Below, piece by piece: positions 7,712-16,494 of a stretch of DNA of 18,506 nucleotides; the first letter of the stretch is position 1, and every line of letters starts with the position of its first letter. A program made the position numbers and the translations under genes. Origin of the DNA: Acidobacteriota bacterium (GTDB lineage: Bacteria; Acidobacteriota; Terriglobia; Terriglobales; Acidobacteriaceae); NCBI GenBank assembly GCA_021798235.1, contig JAJZMO010000112.1:1-18506 (forward strand), in the 5' to 3' direction. Under the pieces are notes generated by a model. That model saw nothing but the letters and a program-made list of their open reading frames with translations, was not told where the DNA came from and did no database searches.

Positions 7712-9153
7712 CATTCACCCGCCGAGGCGATTGCCACCCGCTTCTTCCTCTGCACCCAGTACACCACCGCGCCCGACCCAATCAGCACCGCCGCCCCCAC
7801 CAGCACCTTCGCCGCAGCCAGCGCCTTGTCCGGCTCTTCCTGTGACGGAACCAGTGACAATGCAATCGTAACCGCTGTGCTTACAAACCCCACCCCAGCC
7901 AGCGGAATCGCTACCTTCGCGCCGCCCGGCACCCGCATCACGCCTTCGCCCGCCGATCTCCACTGCAACTTGATCATCGACGCAAACAGGTACAGGTACG
8001 GAACAAAGTACGTAATCACCGTCATGCTAAGCAGCACATCGTACGCGCCCCGCACCGTCGTCCCCGCCTGGCTCAGCACCGTCATCACCATACCCGCAAG
8101 CCCGTAGCAGCCAATCGCTACCCAGGGCGTCCGGTAGTGCGGATGCACCCATCCAAAGGGCCGCGGCAAATAACGATCTATCCCGGCTACAAATGGCAGT
8201 CGCGCCGTCGATGATAGGAACGAAGCCGCGCCGCCCACAGCCCCCAGCCCGATCAACAATCCCAGCACCTTCTCCAGCCACGGCGCACCCACCTCCGTGC
8301 ACAGCACGTGCACGCCATGTGCCAGGCCGTTCACTCCGGAAATTGCACTCGACGGCAATGCCACCAGCAGCGCCACCGTACCCAGGATGTAGCACAGCGC
8401 CAGCACCACTCCGCTCACCAGCAGCGCCCGCGGAATCGTGCGCCGCGCATCGCGAATCTCCTCGCCCATAAACGAGCCTGCCTCGCAGCCGCCAAAGGCA
8501 AAGAAGATCGTCGAAAGAAAAATCGCGTCCTTCAGCGTCGGTCTTGGAACCATGGCGCTCGCCGTAAAACGCGTCGCCGATCCGTGATGCGCGTACGCCA
8601 CGGCTGCCAGCACCAGCAGAGCCACAATCGGCAGCCAGCTCCCAAATGACGCTACGTTGTTCAGCCACTTGCCCGCCACCGCGCTGCGAATATTCACCAG
8701 CGTAATCACTGCCAGCCACGCCAGCGCGAACACGGAAAAATAAGCGGGATCCTCATCCAGCTTCGCGCCTCTGGCTCCCATCACGGGCAGCACCGAGGCC
8801 GCGCTGAAGTACAGCACCGACGGAAAGAACGGCAGATTCGCCATGAAGTACGTCCATCCCGCCACAAATCCCGCGCCGTCGCCAAAAGCCTCGCGCGTCC
8901 ACACATACAGGCCGCCCTCCTGCGGAAAACGGCTCGACAGCTCCATCACGCTGAAGGCCAGCGGCACAAAAAAGCAGCACAGCGCTGTCACCCACACCGC
9001 CAGTGTCCCCGGACCAGCGGCTGCCGCCGTTGCAATCCAGCGCAGGCTCAGCGCCGTCACGATGTAAAAGAACGTCAGGTCGCGAAAGCCGAGTACCCGC
9101 TTCAGCCCGTGGCTGTCTTCCCTGCGCGCATCCGGCTCCAGCTCACCCGCCAT
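7711..9153 (-). CDS. APC-superfamily amino-acid/polyamine permease
   Basis: A 480-residue, very hydrophobic protein with about 12 predicted membrane helices. It has the usual APC layout: a short charged N-terminus, then LKRVLGFRDLTFFYIVTALS with the first helix, a PQEGGLYVWTREAFG segment in the helix 2-3 region, FFAFGGCEAGSFMGEEIRDARRTIPRAL around helix 6 and the following loop, and a basic C-terminal tail (QRKKR). The FPQEGG-Y-W and E-I-DARR-IPRA patterns are typical of the amino acid-polyamine-organocation superfamily. Transport is expected across the inner membrane, probably of an amino acid or amine by proton or sodium symport or by antiport; the substrate cannot be read from the sequence. 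Its ATG lies inside the 3' end of the oxidoreductase gene (11-bp overlap), which suggests translational coupling and a shared substrate or pathway. Confidence 0.88.
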   Translation of the reverse strand: MAGELEPDARREDSHGLKRVLGFRDLTFFYIVTALSLRWIATAAAAGPGTLAVWVTALCCFFVPLAFSVMELSSRFPQEGGLYVWTREAFGDGAGFVAGWTYFMANLPFFPSVLYFSAASVLPVMGARGAKLDEDPAYFSVFALAWLAVITLVNIRSAVAGKWLNNVASFGSWLPIVALLVLAAVAYAHHGSATRFTASAMVPRPTLKDAIFLSTIFFAFGGCEAGSFMGEEIRDARRTIPRALLVSGVVLALCYILGTVALLVALPSSAISGVNGLAHGVHVLCTEVGAPWLEKVLGLLIGLGAVGGAASFLSSTARLPFVAGIDRYLPRPFGWVHPHYRTPWVAIGCYGLAGMVMTVLSQAGTTVRGAYDVLLSMTVITYFVPYLYLFASMIKLQWRSAGEGVMRVPGGAKVAIPLAGVGFVSTAVTIALSLVPSQEEPDKALAAAKVLVGAAVLIGSGAVVYWVQRKKRVAIASAGE

Positions 9154-10750
9154 GCGACTCGTCTCGCAGCACCGCCATGGCCGCGTTCCTTCCGTTGATG
9201 CCGATCACGCTTCCGCCCGGATGCGTACACGCCCCGCACAGGTACACCCCGGGCATCGGCGTCCGCGCTGCCAGCCGTTTGCCCCACATGTACGCCGGCA
9301 GACACTCGCCCTGGAAAATATGCCCGCCCGTCAGCCCCACTTTTTCTTCAATGTCCGGGGGCCCCATCACCTGCGCATCGATCACCGCCGTCTCGATGTT
9401 CGAGCAGAAGCGAGCCAGGGATTTCACCGCCAGGGCCCGCACCTCTTCGCGCCGCGTCTCCCACGTTCCATTTGTAAACGTGTAAGGCACATATTGCGCG
9501 AACACGCTCATGGTGTGCGTTCCCGGCGGGCACACGCTCCTATCATGCACGCTCTGGAAATACAGCTCGCACCACAGATGCTCCGGCAACTCGCCGCGCT
9601 TTGCCGCTGCAAATCCCGCTTTCCATTCATCCTTGGTCAGCGGCGCGTTGATCTGCCCGTAGTGGTGCGGCATGTCGAGTCCCGGCCGCGCCGCAAAGTC
9701 CGGCAGCTCCCTCAGATGCACATTCAGCTTCACTGTGCATCCTTCAATCGGAACTCCCTCCGCCTGCGCGCGCCACTTCGCATCCGCCGCATCGCCCAGC
9801 ATCATGAGTGTTCTTTTGGGGTCCGCATTCGATATCACCACGCCAGCATGGATCCGCTCGCCACCCTCCAGCACCACGCCTTCGCCCGGTACAATCTGCG
9901 CCACCGGAACCCCCGCGGCCACCACCGCACCGGCCTCGCGCGCCGCATCGCAGAAGTAGAACGACACCATCCCCATGCCGCCTTCCACGTAGCCCCACAT
10001 GCCCGGCATTCCGCCCAGCCGCCCCGACGCGTGATGAAACCGGATCGACGCCGTGCCCGCATCAAACGGGCTCGCGTTCGTTCCAATCACGCCCTGCCCC
10101 AGGTACGCGCACTGCAGCCGCTCGTCCTCGAGATATCGCGTCACAAACTCCGCCATCGACCATTCAAACAGCAGCCCGCGAGCTTCATCGTCGTTGCCCA
10201 GCCGATGCTCTATCTCCTCCCGCGACGGCGCATCCCCAATCCACAAATCCCGCTCGCCGGCCGGGCGCAGCGCTTCGCGTGTCCGGGTAATCACCGCATT
10301 CATCGCCCTCCATCCAGCCACATCGCCGGGCGAAAACCGCCTCACCTCCGCCTCGCACGCCGAGTCATCATCCCAAAGCTGAATGCTCCCTCCGTCCAGA
10401 AACGGTACAAACAGCCCGTTCACCGCGGGAGTCCACTTGTATCCCCGCGCCGGCAGCCCCAGTTCCTCCACCACCAGCGGATGCAGCAGACCCGCGAGGT
10501 ACGCGCACGGCGACATCTTCACCCCCGGAAACGGCTCCTCAATCGTGCACGCGCCGCCCACACGCGCACGCGCCTCCAGCACCAGAACGGATTTCCCCGC
10601 CCGCGCCAGGTAAGTCGCGCACGCCAGCCCGTTATGCCCCGCGCCCACCACGATCGCATCCCAGCGCCGCGCAGCCAGCGCCCTCACCGGCTCCGGCAAG
10701 CCCACCTCGCCCAGCACTTCCGCCGTCTTTGACTTCATCCCCGTGCCCAT
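9143..10750 (-). CDS. CrtI/PYROXD2-like FAD-dependent oxidoreductase (phytoene-desaturase superfamily)
   Basis: A 535-residue protein. An N-terminal Rossmann motif, VVGAGHNGLACATYLARAGK (residues about 34-53), and ARVGGACTIEE form the dinucleotide-binding start. The C-terminal GVYLCGACTHPGGSVIGING is the second FAD motif typical of CrtI-type proteins. The overall pattern fits the bacterial 'NAD(P)/FAD-dependent oxidoreductase' group related to human PYROXD2 rather than a dedicated carotenoid desaturase: it has an internal IGTNASPFDAGTAS-type segment and no other carotenoid genes nearby. ATG 10750 is preferred over the in-frame GTG at 10753 because AGGAG (10758-10762) sits 7 bases before it. 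The substrate is unknown. It is followed by, and overlaps, the APC permease, so the two may handle one amine or amino-acid-like compound; this is inference from context. Confidence 0.85.
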   Translation of the reverse strand: MGTGMKSKTAEVLGEVGLPEPVRALAARRWDAIVVGAGHNGLACATYLARAGKSVLVLEARARVGGACTIEEPFPGVKMSPCAYLAGLLHPLVVEELGLPARGYKWTPAVNGLFVPFLDGGSIQLWDDDSACEAEVRRFSPGDVAGWRAMNAVITRTREALRPAGERDLWIGDAPSREEIEHRLGNDDEARGLLFEWSMAEFVTRYLEDERLQCAYLGQGVIGTNASPFDAGTASIRFHHASGRLGGMPGMWGYVEGGMGMVSFYFCDAAREAGAVVAAGVPVAQIVPGEGVVLEGGERIHAGVVISNADPKRTLMMLGDAADAKWRAQAEGVPIEGCTVKLNVHLRELPDFAARPGLDMPHHYGQINAPLTKDEWKAGFAAAKRGELPEHLWCELYFQSVHDRSVCPPGTHTMSVFAQYVPYTFTNGTWETRREEVRALAVKSLARFCSNIETAVIDAQVMGPPDIEEKVGLTGGHIFQGECLPAYMWGKRLAARTPMPGVYLCGACTHPGGSVIGINGRNAAMAVLRDESHGG

Positions 10751-10757
10751 CACAAAG

Positions 10758-10762
10758 CTCCT
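10758..10762 (-). promoter_or_regulatory. Shine-Dalgarno site that fixes the oxidoreductase start
   Basis: Minus-strand AGGAG lies 7 bases before ATG 10750 and only 4 before the alternative GTG 10753. This favours the ATG. Confidence 0.6.
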
Positions 10763-10858
10763 GTCATCTCAGCGTCATCCGCCAGCAGACGCCCTCGCAG
10801 GCTTTCCGACCACTTTACGCTGAATTTCCCAGCTCCCACCCCCAAAATTGCGCCTTTT

Positions 10859-10876
10859 ATAACAGCGATTCGTTAT
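10859..10876. promoter_or_regulatory. Small inverted repeat (ATAAC-N8-GTTAT) upstream of the radical SAM gene, possible operator
   Basis: The arms at 10859-10863 and 10872-10876 are exact inverted repeats in an AT-richer patch of the 151-base divergent gap. They lie 26 bases before ATG 10902. A further GTTAC follows at 10879-10883. The symmetry is real but short and could be chance. No convincing -35/-10 pair with proper spacing was found here. Confidence 0.22.
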
Positions 10877-10901
10877 CCTGTTACGAAGGAGACTCACCCG
10901 C

Positions 10902-12041
10902 ATGATGCCGATGACCGTCCGCCGCACCCTCCGGCGCTGGAACCGCCTCTACCGTGAGACGCGGCTCGTCGCCCTGGCCCTGCGCGAGAAGGACCATCCC
11001 GTCTTCGCCCACGTCGTCGTCACCCGCCGATGCAATCTGGACTGCGCCTACTGCAGCGAGTACGACACCCACTCCAAGCCCGTGCCCATCGAGGATCTCC
11101 TCCGCCGCATCGATAAGCTCGCCGCCCTCGGCACCACCACCATCACCATCACCGGCGGCGAAACCCTCCTGCACCCCGAACTGGAAAAAGTGATCGCGCG
11201 CATTCGCAGCTACAAGATGATCTGCGTCATGATCACCAACGGCTACCTGCTCTCCATCGATCGCATCAAGAGCCTCAATCGCGCCGGCCTCGACCGCATG
11301 CAGATCAGCATTGACAATATCGAGCCCGACAGCGTCTCGAAGAAGAGCCTGCGCATCCTCGACCTCCGCCTTCGCTGGCTGGCCGAGTACGCCGAGTTCC
11401 CCGTCCACATTCACTCGGTCGTCGGCGCCGGCACCAGCAAGCCCTCTGACGTGCTCACCATCCAGAAGCGCGCCAAGGAGCTCGGCCATCTCAGCACCGC
11501 CGGCATCGTCCACGACGAAACCGGCAAAATCAAGCCCATCGACGAGGAGAGCCGCCGCGTCCTCAAGGAAGTGGAAGACAAGACGCGATCCGCCTTCTCC
11601 TTTGCGCGCCACAACCCATGGCGTAAGAATCTGCTCGCCGGCAAGCCAAATGACTGGCATTGCCCCGCCGGCGGACGCCATCTCTACATCTGCGAGTTCG
11701 GTCTCGTCCACTATTGCATGGCGCAGCGCGGCTATCCCGCCATTCCACTTGAGCAGTACACCATTGAGGACTGCGTCCGCGAAGCCAAAAAACCCAAGTC
11801 CTGCGCGCCCTACTGCACCGTCTTCTGCGTGCACCGCATTGCCTGGGTCGACCAGCTTCGCGAGAACCCCAGCCAGGCGCTCGTCCAGCTTTTCCCGCCG
11901 GACGAAAGCACCGGCCAGTCCACCATCCCCGCGCCTGTACGCGTCTTGCAATCGCTCTTCAGCGGCTCCAGCGGCAAGAAACCCGGAGCCGCGACCGTCG
12001 CCTTCCGCAAGGCCGCCATGCGCCTGCTAAAAATCAGCTGA
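10902..12041 (+). CDS. Radical SAM protein with partial SPASM-like C-terminal cysteine cluster
   Basis: A 379-residue protein. The radical SAM signature C-x3-C-x2-C is at Cys44, Cys48 and Cys51 (TRRCNLDCAYCSEYD), followed by the GGE motif at residues 85-87, as in the TIM-barrel family that binds a [4Fe-4S] cluster and cleaves S-adenosylmethionine. The C-terminal part has C-x12-G-x4-C (Cys254 to Cys272) and then C-x3-C-x3-C (Cys301, 305, 309). This resembles a SPASM/twitch auxiliary-cluster domain but lacks the canonical C-x2-C-x5-C-x3-C. Such proteins often modify peptides or small molecules. No precursor peptide was recognised beside it, and the reaction is unknown. A ribosome binding site (AAGGAG, 10887-10892) lies 9 bases before ATG 10902; a second ATG follows at once. 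The gene stands alone, ends at a strong terminator, and is divergent from the oxidoreductase. Confidence 0.85.
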   Translation: MMPMTVRRTLRRWNRLYRETRLVALALREKDHPVFAHVVVTRRCNLDCAYCSEYDTHSKPVPIEDLLRRIDKLAALGTTTITITGGETLLHPELEKVIARIRSYKMICVMITNGYLLSIDRIKSLNRAGLDRMQISIDNIEPDSVSKKSLRILDLRLRWLAEYAEFPVHIHSVVGAGTSKPSDVLTIQKRAKELGHLSTAGIVHDETGKIKPIDEESRRVLKEVEDKTRSAFSFARHNPWRKNLLAGKPNDWHCPAGGRHLYICEFGLVHYCMAQRGYPAIPLEQYTIEDCVREAKKPKSCAPYCTVFCVHRIAWVDQLRENPSQALVQLFPPDESTGQSTIPAPVRVLQSLFSGSSGKKPGAATVAFRKAAMRLLKIS

Positions 12042-12057
12042 AGTCGGCCGCAAAATC

Positions 12058-12097
12058 AAAAACCCACTCAGTCCTCGCTGAGTGGGTTTTTCTCTTT
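12058..12097. terminator. Bidirectional rho-independent terminator between radical SAM gene and sqdX
   Basis: A perfect 14-bp stem (12058-12071 with 12078-12091, AAAAACCCACTCAG type) has a 6-base loop. It is followed on the plus strand by TTTTTCTCTTT (12087-12097). On the minus strand the same stem is followed by TTTTTGATTTT. It therefore serves both converging genes. Confidence 0.92.
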
Positions 12098-12117
12098 AGA
12101 ATCACAGTGATGTTGCT

Positions 12118-12147
12118 CCATTCCAGCCCGTTTTTGGGCTGGAGTGG
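12118..12147. repeat. Stem-loop just downstream of sqdX
   Basis: Arms at 12118-12129 and 12136-12147 pair over 12 bases with one wobble position, around a GTTTTT loop. The structure lies 15 bases after the sqdX stop and before the bidirectional terminator. It lacks a T-tract of its own and may protect the 3' end of the sqd transcript. Confidence 0.5.
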
Positions 12148-12161
12148 GCCTCGCCAGCGGA

Positions 12162-13439
12162 CTAGCCCACCGCCGGCTCTGCTTTCCGCTTGCCGCCGCG
12201 CGCGGTTTCCGCCGCATGCCGCCGGTAGGTCGCACCGGAAATCTCCAGCCGCGTGCAGATCGCCTCGGGCGTTTCGCCCATGGCCGCCGCTTCCCTGATC
12301 TCGATCGCCAGCCGCTCTTCGCGCAGCAGCACGCGCCGGTAGTAGTCCTCCAGTTGCCGCGTCGCCGCGGACCATCCCCACTCCTCGGCATCCCTGCGCG
12401 CATTCACTCGCATCTGCGCATGATGCTCAGGATCGGCCAGCAACTGCTGCACAGCCTTCACATGGCCCATCTCATCTGCTGGATCGTAAAGGTGGCCCGT
12501 CACGCCGTCCTGCACAATGTCCGCCGTGCCGCCCGCATTCGGCGTCACCACCGGGCATCCGGCCGCCATCGCCTCCAGCAGCACCAGTCCCAGCGTTTCC
12601 GTGCGCGAGGGCAGAAGGAACACATCGCCGGAAGCAAAGGCCGAAGCCAGATCCTCGCCGCGCATGAATCCCGCAAAATACGTCGGCGTCCCCGCAAAAT
12701 ACTGTTCCAGCTTCTCGCGGTGCGGCCCGTCGCCCACCAGCGCCAGCCGCAGTCCCGGAGTCGCCTCCAGCACATCCTTGCAGCGCTCAATTTCCTTCTC
12801 TGCCGAAAGCCGTCCGATGTAGACCAGCAACTTTTCTTCGGGATGCCCCTGCGTCAGCCGCTCGCGCATCTCGCGGCTCGCCCGGCTCGGGTGGAAAGTC
12901 TGCGTATCCACGCCGCGCCGCCAAAGCTGCACGCGCTGGATGCCATGCTCCTCCAGCTCGCCCTGCATCACGCTCGAAGTCGCCAGCGTCAGGTCCGCGC
13001 GGTTGTACCCGCGCCGCATCCCCCACCACATCAGCGGTTCCAGCTGGCCCAGCTTGTAGTACTTCAGATATTTGGGAAGGTGCGTGTGGTAGGAAACCAC
13101 CAACGGCTTCCGATAGCGCACCGAGTAAAAGAACGCCGACACAGCCAGCACCGCTGGATTGATCGCATGAATCACGTCCGGCCGGAACTCGTTCAGCGCC
13201 GCCCCCACGTAAGACCGCGGAATCGCGAGTTTCAGGTCGGGATAAAGAGGAAAAGGGAATCCTGGCACGCCCGTCACCGGCGTCCCCTCAAAGTCCGTAA
13301 CGCCCTTCGGCGCGATGATCATCACCTCGTGACCGAATTCCCGCAGATGCCGGATGGTATGGCACAACCGCGTCACGATTCCGTCGATCTTCGGCAGAAA
13401 GGTTTCCGTCAGGATGGCGATGCGTAACGGCTTCGCCAT
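12162..13439 (-). CDS. sqdX: Sulfoquinovosyltransferase (GT4 family), SqdX/SQD2-like, with HTH-like C-terminal tail
   Basis: It transfers sulfoquinovose from UDP-sulfoquinovose to diacylglycerol, the last step of sulfolipid (SQDG) synthesis, at the inner membrane. The 425-residue protein opens with RIAILTETFLPKIDGIVTRL and then has GVPGFPFPLYPDLKLAIP, VSYHTHLPKYLKYY and LWRRGVDTQTFHP, all close to cyanobacterial SqdX and plant SQD2. The GT4 E-x7-E motif is at Glu281 and Glu289 (ETLGLVLLE). ATG 13439 is chosen because GGAG (13446-13449) precedes it by 6 bases; the open frame upstream overlaps the sqdB 3' end. The catalytic fold ends near residue 370. About 45 further residues form an unusual tail including GETPEAICTRLEISGATYRRH (about 388-408), which resembles a helix-turn-helix. 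It lies 46 bases downstream of sqdB, so the pair is an operon. Confidence 0.88.
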   Translation of the reverse strand: MAKPLRIAILTETFLPKIDGIVTRLCHTIRHLREFGHEVMIIAPKGVTDFEGTPVTGVPGFPFPLYPDLKLAIPRSYVGAALNEFRPDVIHAINPAVLAVSAFFYSVRYRKPLVVSYHTHLPKYLKYYKLGQLEPLMWWGMRRGYNRADLTLATSSVMQGELEEHGIQRVQLWRRGVDTQTFHPSRASREMRERLTQGHPEEKLLVYIGRLSAEKEIERCKDVLEATPGLRLALVGDGPHREKLEQYFAGTPTYFAGFMRGEDLASAFASGDVFLLPSRTETLGLVLLEAMAAGCPVVTPNAGGTADIVQDGVTGHLYDPADEMGHVKAVQQLLADPEHHAQMRVNARRDAEEWGWSAATRQLEDYYRRVLLREERLAIEIREAAAMGETPEAICTRLEISGATYRRHAAETARGGKRKAEPAVG

Positions 13440-13485
13440 TCCCGACTCCACGCTCTGAGCGGCGGATTCCCTTTCTCTCAAAGAC

Positions 13486-14637
<1,152 letters not shown>

Positions 14638-14755
14638 TTATTTCGTCTCCGCAAATGCGTTTTCAGGATTCTAAGGCACAAAAAAACACGCCCTTCCAAG
14701 CATCGCACATAAAGTAGAGCCAACAAAGCAGCAGGAAAATTTCCGCTTTACTCTT

Positions 14756-14783
14756 AAACGATTTGTAACGAAATCCGTCACGA
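14756..14783 (+). promoter_or_regulatory. Phased short direct repeats upstream of sqdB, possible activator site
   Basis: On the plus strand, TAAACG, TGTAACG and CGTCACG recur with ACG steps at 14758, 14768 and 14779, spaced 10 and 11 bases, about one helical turn. The TTGTAAC...CCGTCAC pair loosely resembles the half-sites of a Pho box. It sits about 125-150 bases upstream of the sqdB start. The match is weak, so a regulator binding site is only a suggestion. Confidence 0.2.
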
Positions 14784-14957
14784 TCCGTCCAAGTTTCTGC
14801 ACTGCGGACGCACTCGCTCCGGCATTTTCAGCCTGCCAAAACCCTCCATCGGCTGCGTTTCTGCCACCAACGGCTGTACCGCGAACCTGGTTGATCGAGC
14901 AGGAAGGCCCTCGTAAACCGGAAGAATGCCGCCCCATTCCGATCTCGTGACCCGTAT

Positions 14958-14982
14958 TAACTCACGTTTCAACAGTGAGTTA
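14958..14982. repeat. 8-bp perfect inverted repeat between rmlD and sqdB
   Basis: TAACTCAC (14958-14965) and GTGAGTTA (14975-14982) are exact inverted repeats around a 9-base loop, with imperfect TAT/ATA symmetry beyond. It lies 41 bases after the rmlD stop. On the minus strand it is followed by ATACGGG and not a T-tract, so it is a weak terminator candidate at best. It could be an operator or a 3'-end stabilising stem. Confidence 0.45.
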
Positions 14983-15022
14983 GATAATGCCCGAAGCCGC
15001 GCGAGCGCATTTCAGCGCAGGT

Positions 15023-15952
15023 TCAGCGGCCGGAGCCGGCCGCCGCGGATGCTGCCCGCCGCAATCGCACCAGAACTTCCTCCAGCGCATCTTCCCACTT
15101 GGCCAACCGGACGCCAAACTTTGCTTCCAGTGCACGGTTCGAAAGCACGGAGTTCCCAGGCCGCTTTGCCGGCGCAGGATAATCCACCGTCGCAATCGCC
15201 TCCACCCGTGGCTTGCGCCCGTCCAGCAAATCCGCCCCGCGCTCAAAAATCGCCCGCGCAAACCCGCACCAAGTCGTCGCGCCGGCATTGGTCATGTGAT
15301 ATATCCCCGTCCAATTTTCAGGCACACCCAGTTCTCCGGCGTGGGCTTTTTCCACAACTCCGCGCGTCGCATCGGCAATCGCGATTGAACTCGTCGGCGC
15401 GCCATGTTGATCGTCCACCACGCGCAGCTCTTCGCGCTCGCGGCCCAGCCGCAGCATCGTCAGCAGAAAATTCCTCCCATGCGGCCCATAGACCCAGCTC
15501 GTGCGGAAAATCAGATGCTTGCCGCCCACTTCGCGAATCGCCTGCTCACCGGCCAATTTGCTCGCCCCATACACACTGAGTGGATTCGTCCGATCGTCTT
15601 CCACCCATGGCCCCATCTTCGTCCCATCGAAAACATAGTCCGTCGAATAGTGCACCAGCAGCGCATCTCGCCGCCGCGCCTCTTCGGCCAGCACCCGCGG
15701 AGCCTCCGCATTGATCGCGTTCGCCAGCTCCGGCTCCGACTCGGCACGGTCCACTGCCGTATACGCCGCCGCATTCAGAATCACGTCCGGCTCCGTCCGC
15801 CGCACCACATCCCGCACCTGATCCGCTGCCGCAACGTCAACCGTTTTCCGGTCTACGGCAACCAGTTCCCCAAAGCCCGCGAAGCTGCGATGCAGCTCTG
15901 TACCCACCTGCCCCGTTGCGCCCACAATCAGCACACGCGGAACACCGCTCAC
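15023..15952 (-). CDS. rmlD: dTDP-4-dehydrorhamnose reductase
   Basis: The last step of dTDP-L-rhamnose synthesis: NAD(P)H-dependent reduction of dTDP-4-keto-L-rhamnose. The protein has 309 residues. It has the Gly-rich motif VGATGQVGTEL (residues 10-20), the SDR active-site group STDYVFDG (103-110) and YGASK with Tyr128 and Lys132. Late blocks YHMTNAGATTWCGFA and RPGNSVLSN are characteristic of RmlD. The start is GTG 15952, overlapping the rmlC stop as GTGA, with GAGG just upstream. It is the last gene of the rmlBACD operon. Confidence 0.95.
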   Translation of the reverse strand: MSGVPRVLIVGATGQVGTELHRSFAGFGELVAVDRKTVDVAAADQVRDVVRRTEPDVILNAAAYTAVDRAESEPELANAINAEAPRVLAEEARRRDALLVHYSTDYVFDGTKMGPWVEDDRTNPLSVYGASKLAGEQAIREVGGKHLIFRTSWVYGPHGRNFLLTMLRLGREREELRVVDDQHGAPTSSIAIADATRGVVEKAHAGELGVPENWTGIYHMTNAGATTWCGFARAIFERGADLLDGRKPRVEAIATVDYPAPAKRPGNSVLSNRALEAKFGVRLAKWEDALEEVLVRLRRAASAAAGSGR

Positions 15953-16494
15953 GCGTACACCTCGGCTTCACGAAATTTCGTGCCCTGGGCGTCTTTCTCA
16001 GACACAATCACGCTCGCGGCATCCACCGGCCACGCGATTGCCAGCTCCGGATCATCCCACAAAATCGTCCGCTCGCCGGCGGCTGAATAGTAGTCCGTCA
16101 CCTTGTACGAGAAGCCAACCGTCTCCGTCAGCGCCAGAAACGCATGCCCAAAGCCCGGCGGAATCCACAGCATCCTGCCGTTCTCCTCCGACAACTCCAC
16201 CGCGACATGCTTGCCAAAGTGAGACGAGCTCCGCCGCAGATCCACGGCCACGTCCAGCACCGCGCCGTAGGCCACGCGCACGAGCTTTCCCTGCGGCTGA
16301 ATGATCTGGTAGTGAATCCCGCGCAGCACGTTCTTCTTTGAAATCGAAAAGTTGTCCTGCACCCAGGTCGTGGGCAATCCGGCCTCTTCCATCCGGCGCA
16401 GGTTCCACGTCTCCAGGAACGCGCCGCGGTTATCCCGGTACACCGCCGGAGTCAGCACCAGGACCCCCGGCAGCGCAGTCTCTTCTACTTTCAC
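15949..16494 (-). CDS. rmlC: dTDP-4-dehydrorhamnose 3,5-epimerase
   Basis: It epimerises dTDP-4-keto-6-deoxyglucose at C3 and C5, the third step of the rhamnose pathway. At 181 residues it has normal family length. Recognisable blocks are [15 protein letters not shown] (17-31), [18 protein letters not shown] with the catalytic His61, [18 protein letters not shown] of the cupin core, and [13 protein letters not shown]. The start codon is GTG 16494, overlapping the rmlA stop as GTGA. A strong GGAGGG site in the end of rmlA, about 7 bases before the GTG, supports this start. Confidence 0.95.
   Translation of the reverse strand: MKVEETALPGVLVLTPAVYRDNRGAFLETWNLRRMEEAGLPTTWVQDNFSISKKNVLRGIHYQIIQPQGKLVRVAYGAVLDVAVDLRRSSSHFGKHVAVELSEENGRMLWIPPGFGHAFLALTETVGFSYKVTDYYSAAGERTILWDDPELAIAWPVDAASVIVSEKDAQGTKFREAEVYA

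Noticed and set aside
9152..10732. Rightward frame of 526 codons opposite the oxidoreductase
   Set aside because: His/Arg-rich antisense composition and no recognisable motifs; the leftward strand has two FAD motifs.
10881..11951. Leftward frame of 356 codons opposite the radical SAM gene
   Set aside because: Antisense shadow rich in Ala, Gly, Asp and Val; the radical SAM cysteines and GGE motif lie on the other strand.
14671..14937. Leftward 88-codon frame in the sqdB upstream gap
   Set aside because: No ribosome site of note, no domain-like pattern and weak coding bias; treated as intergenic.
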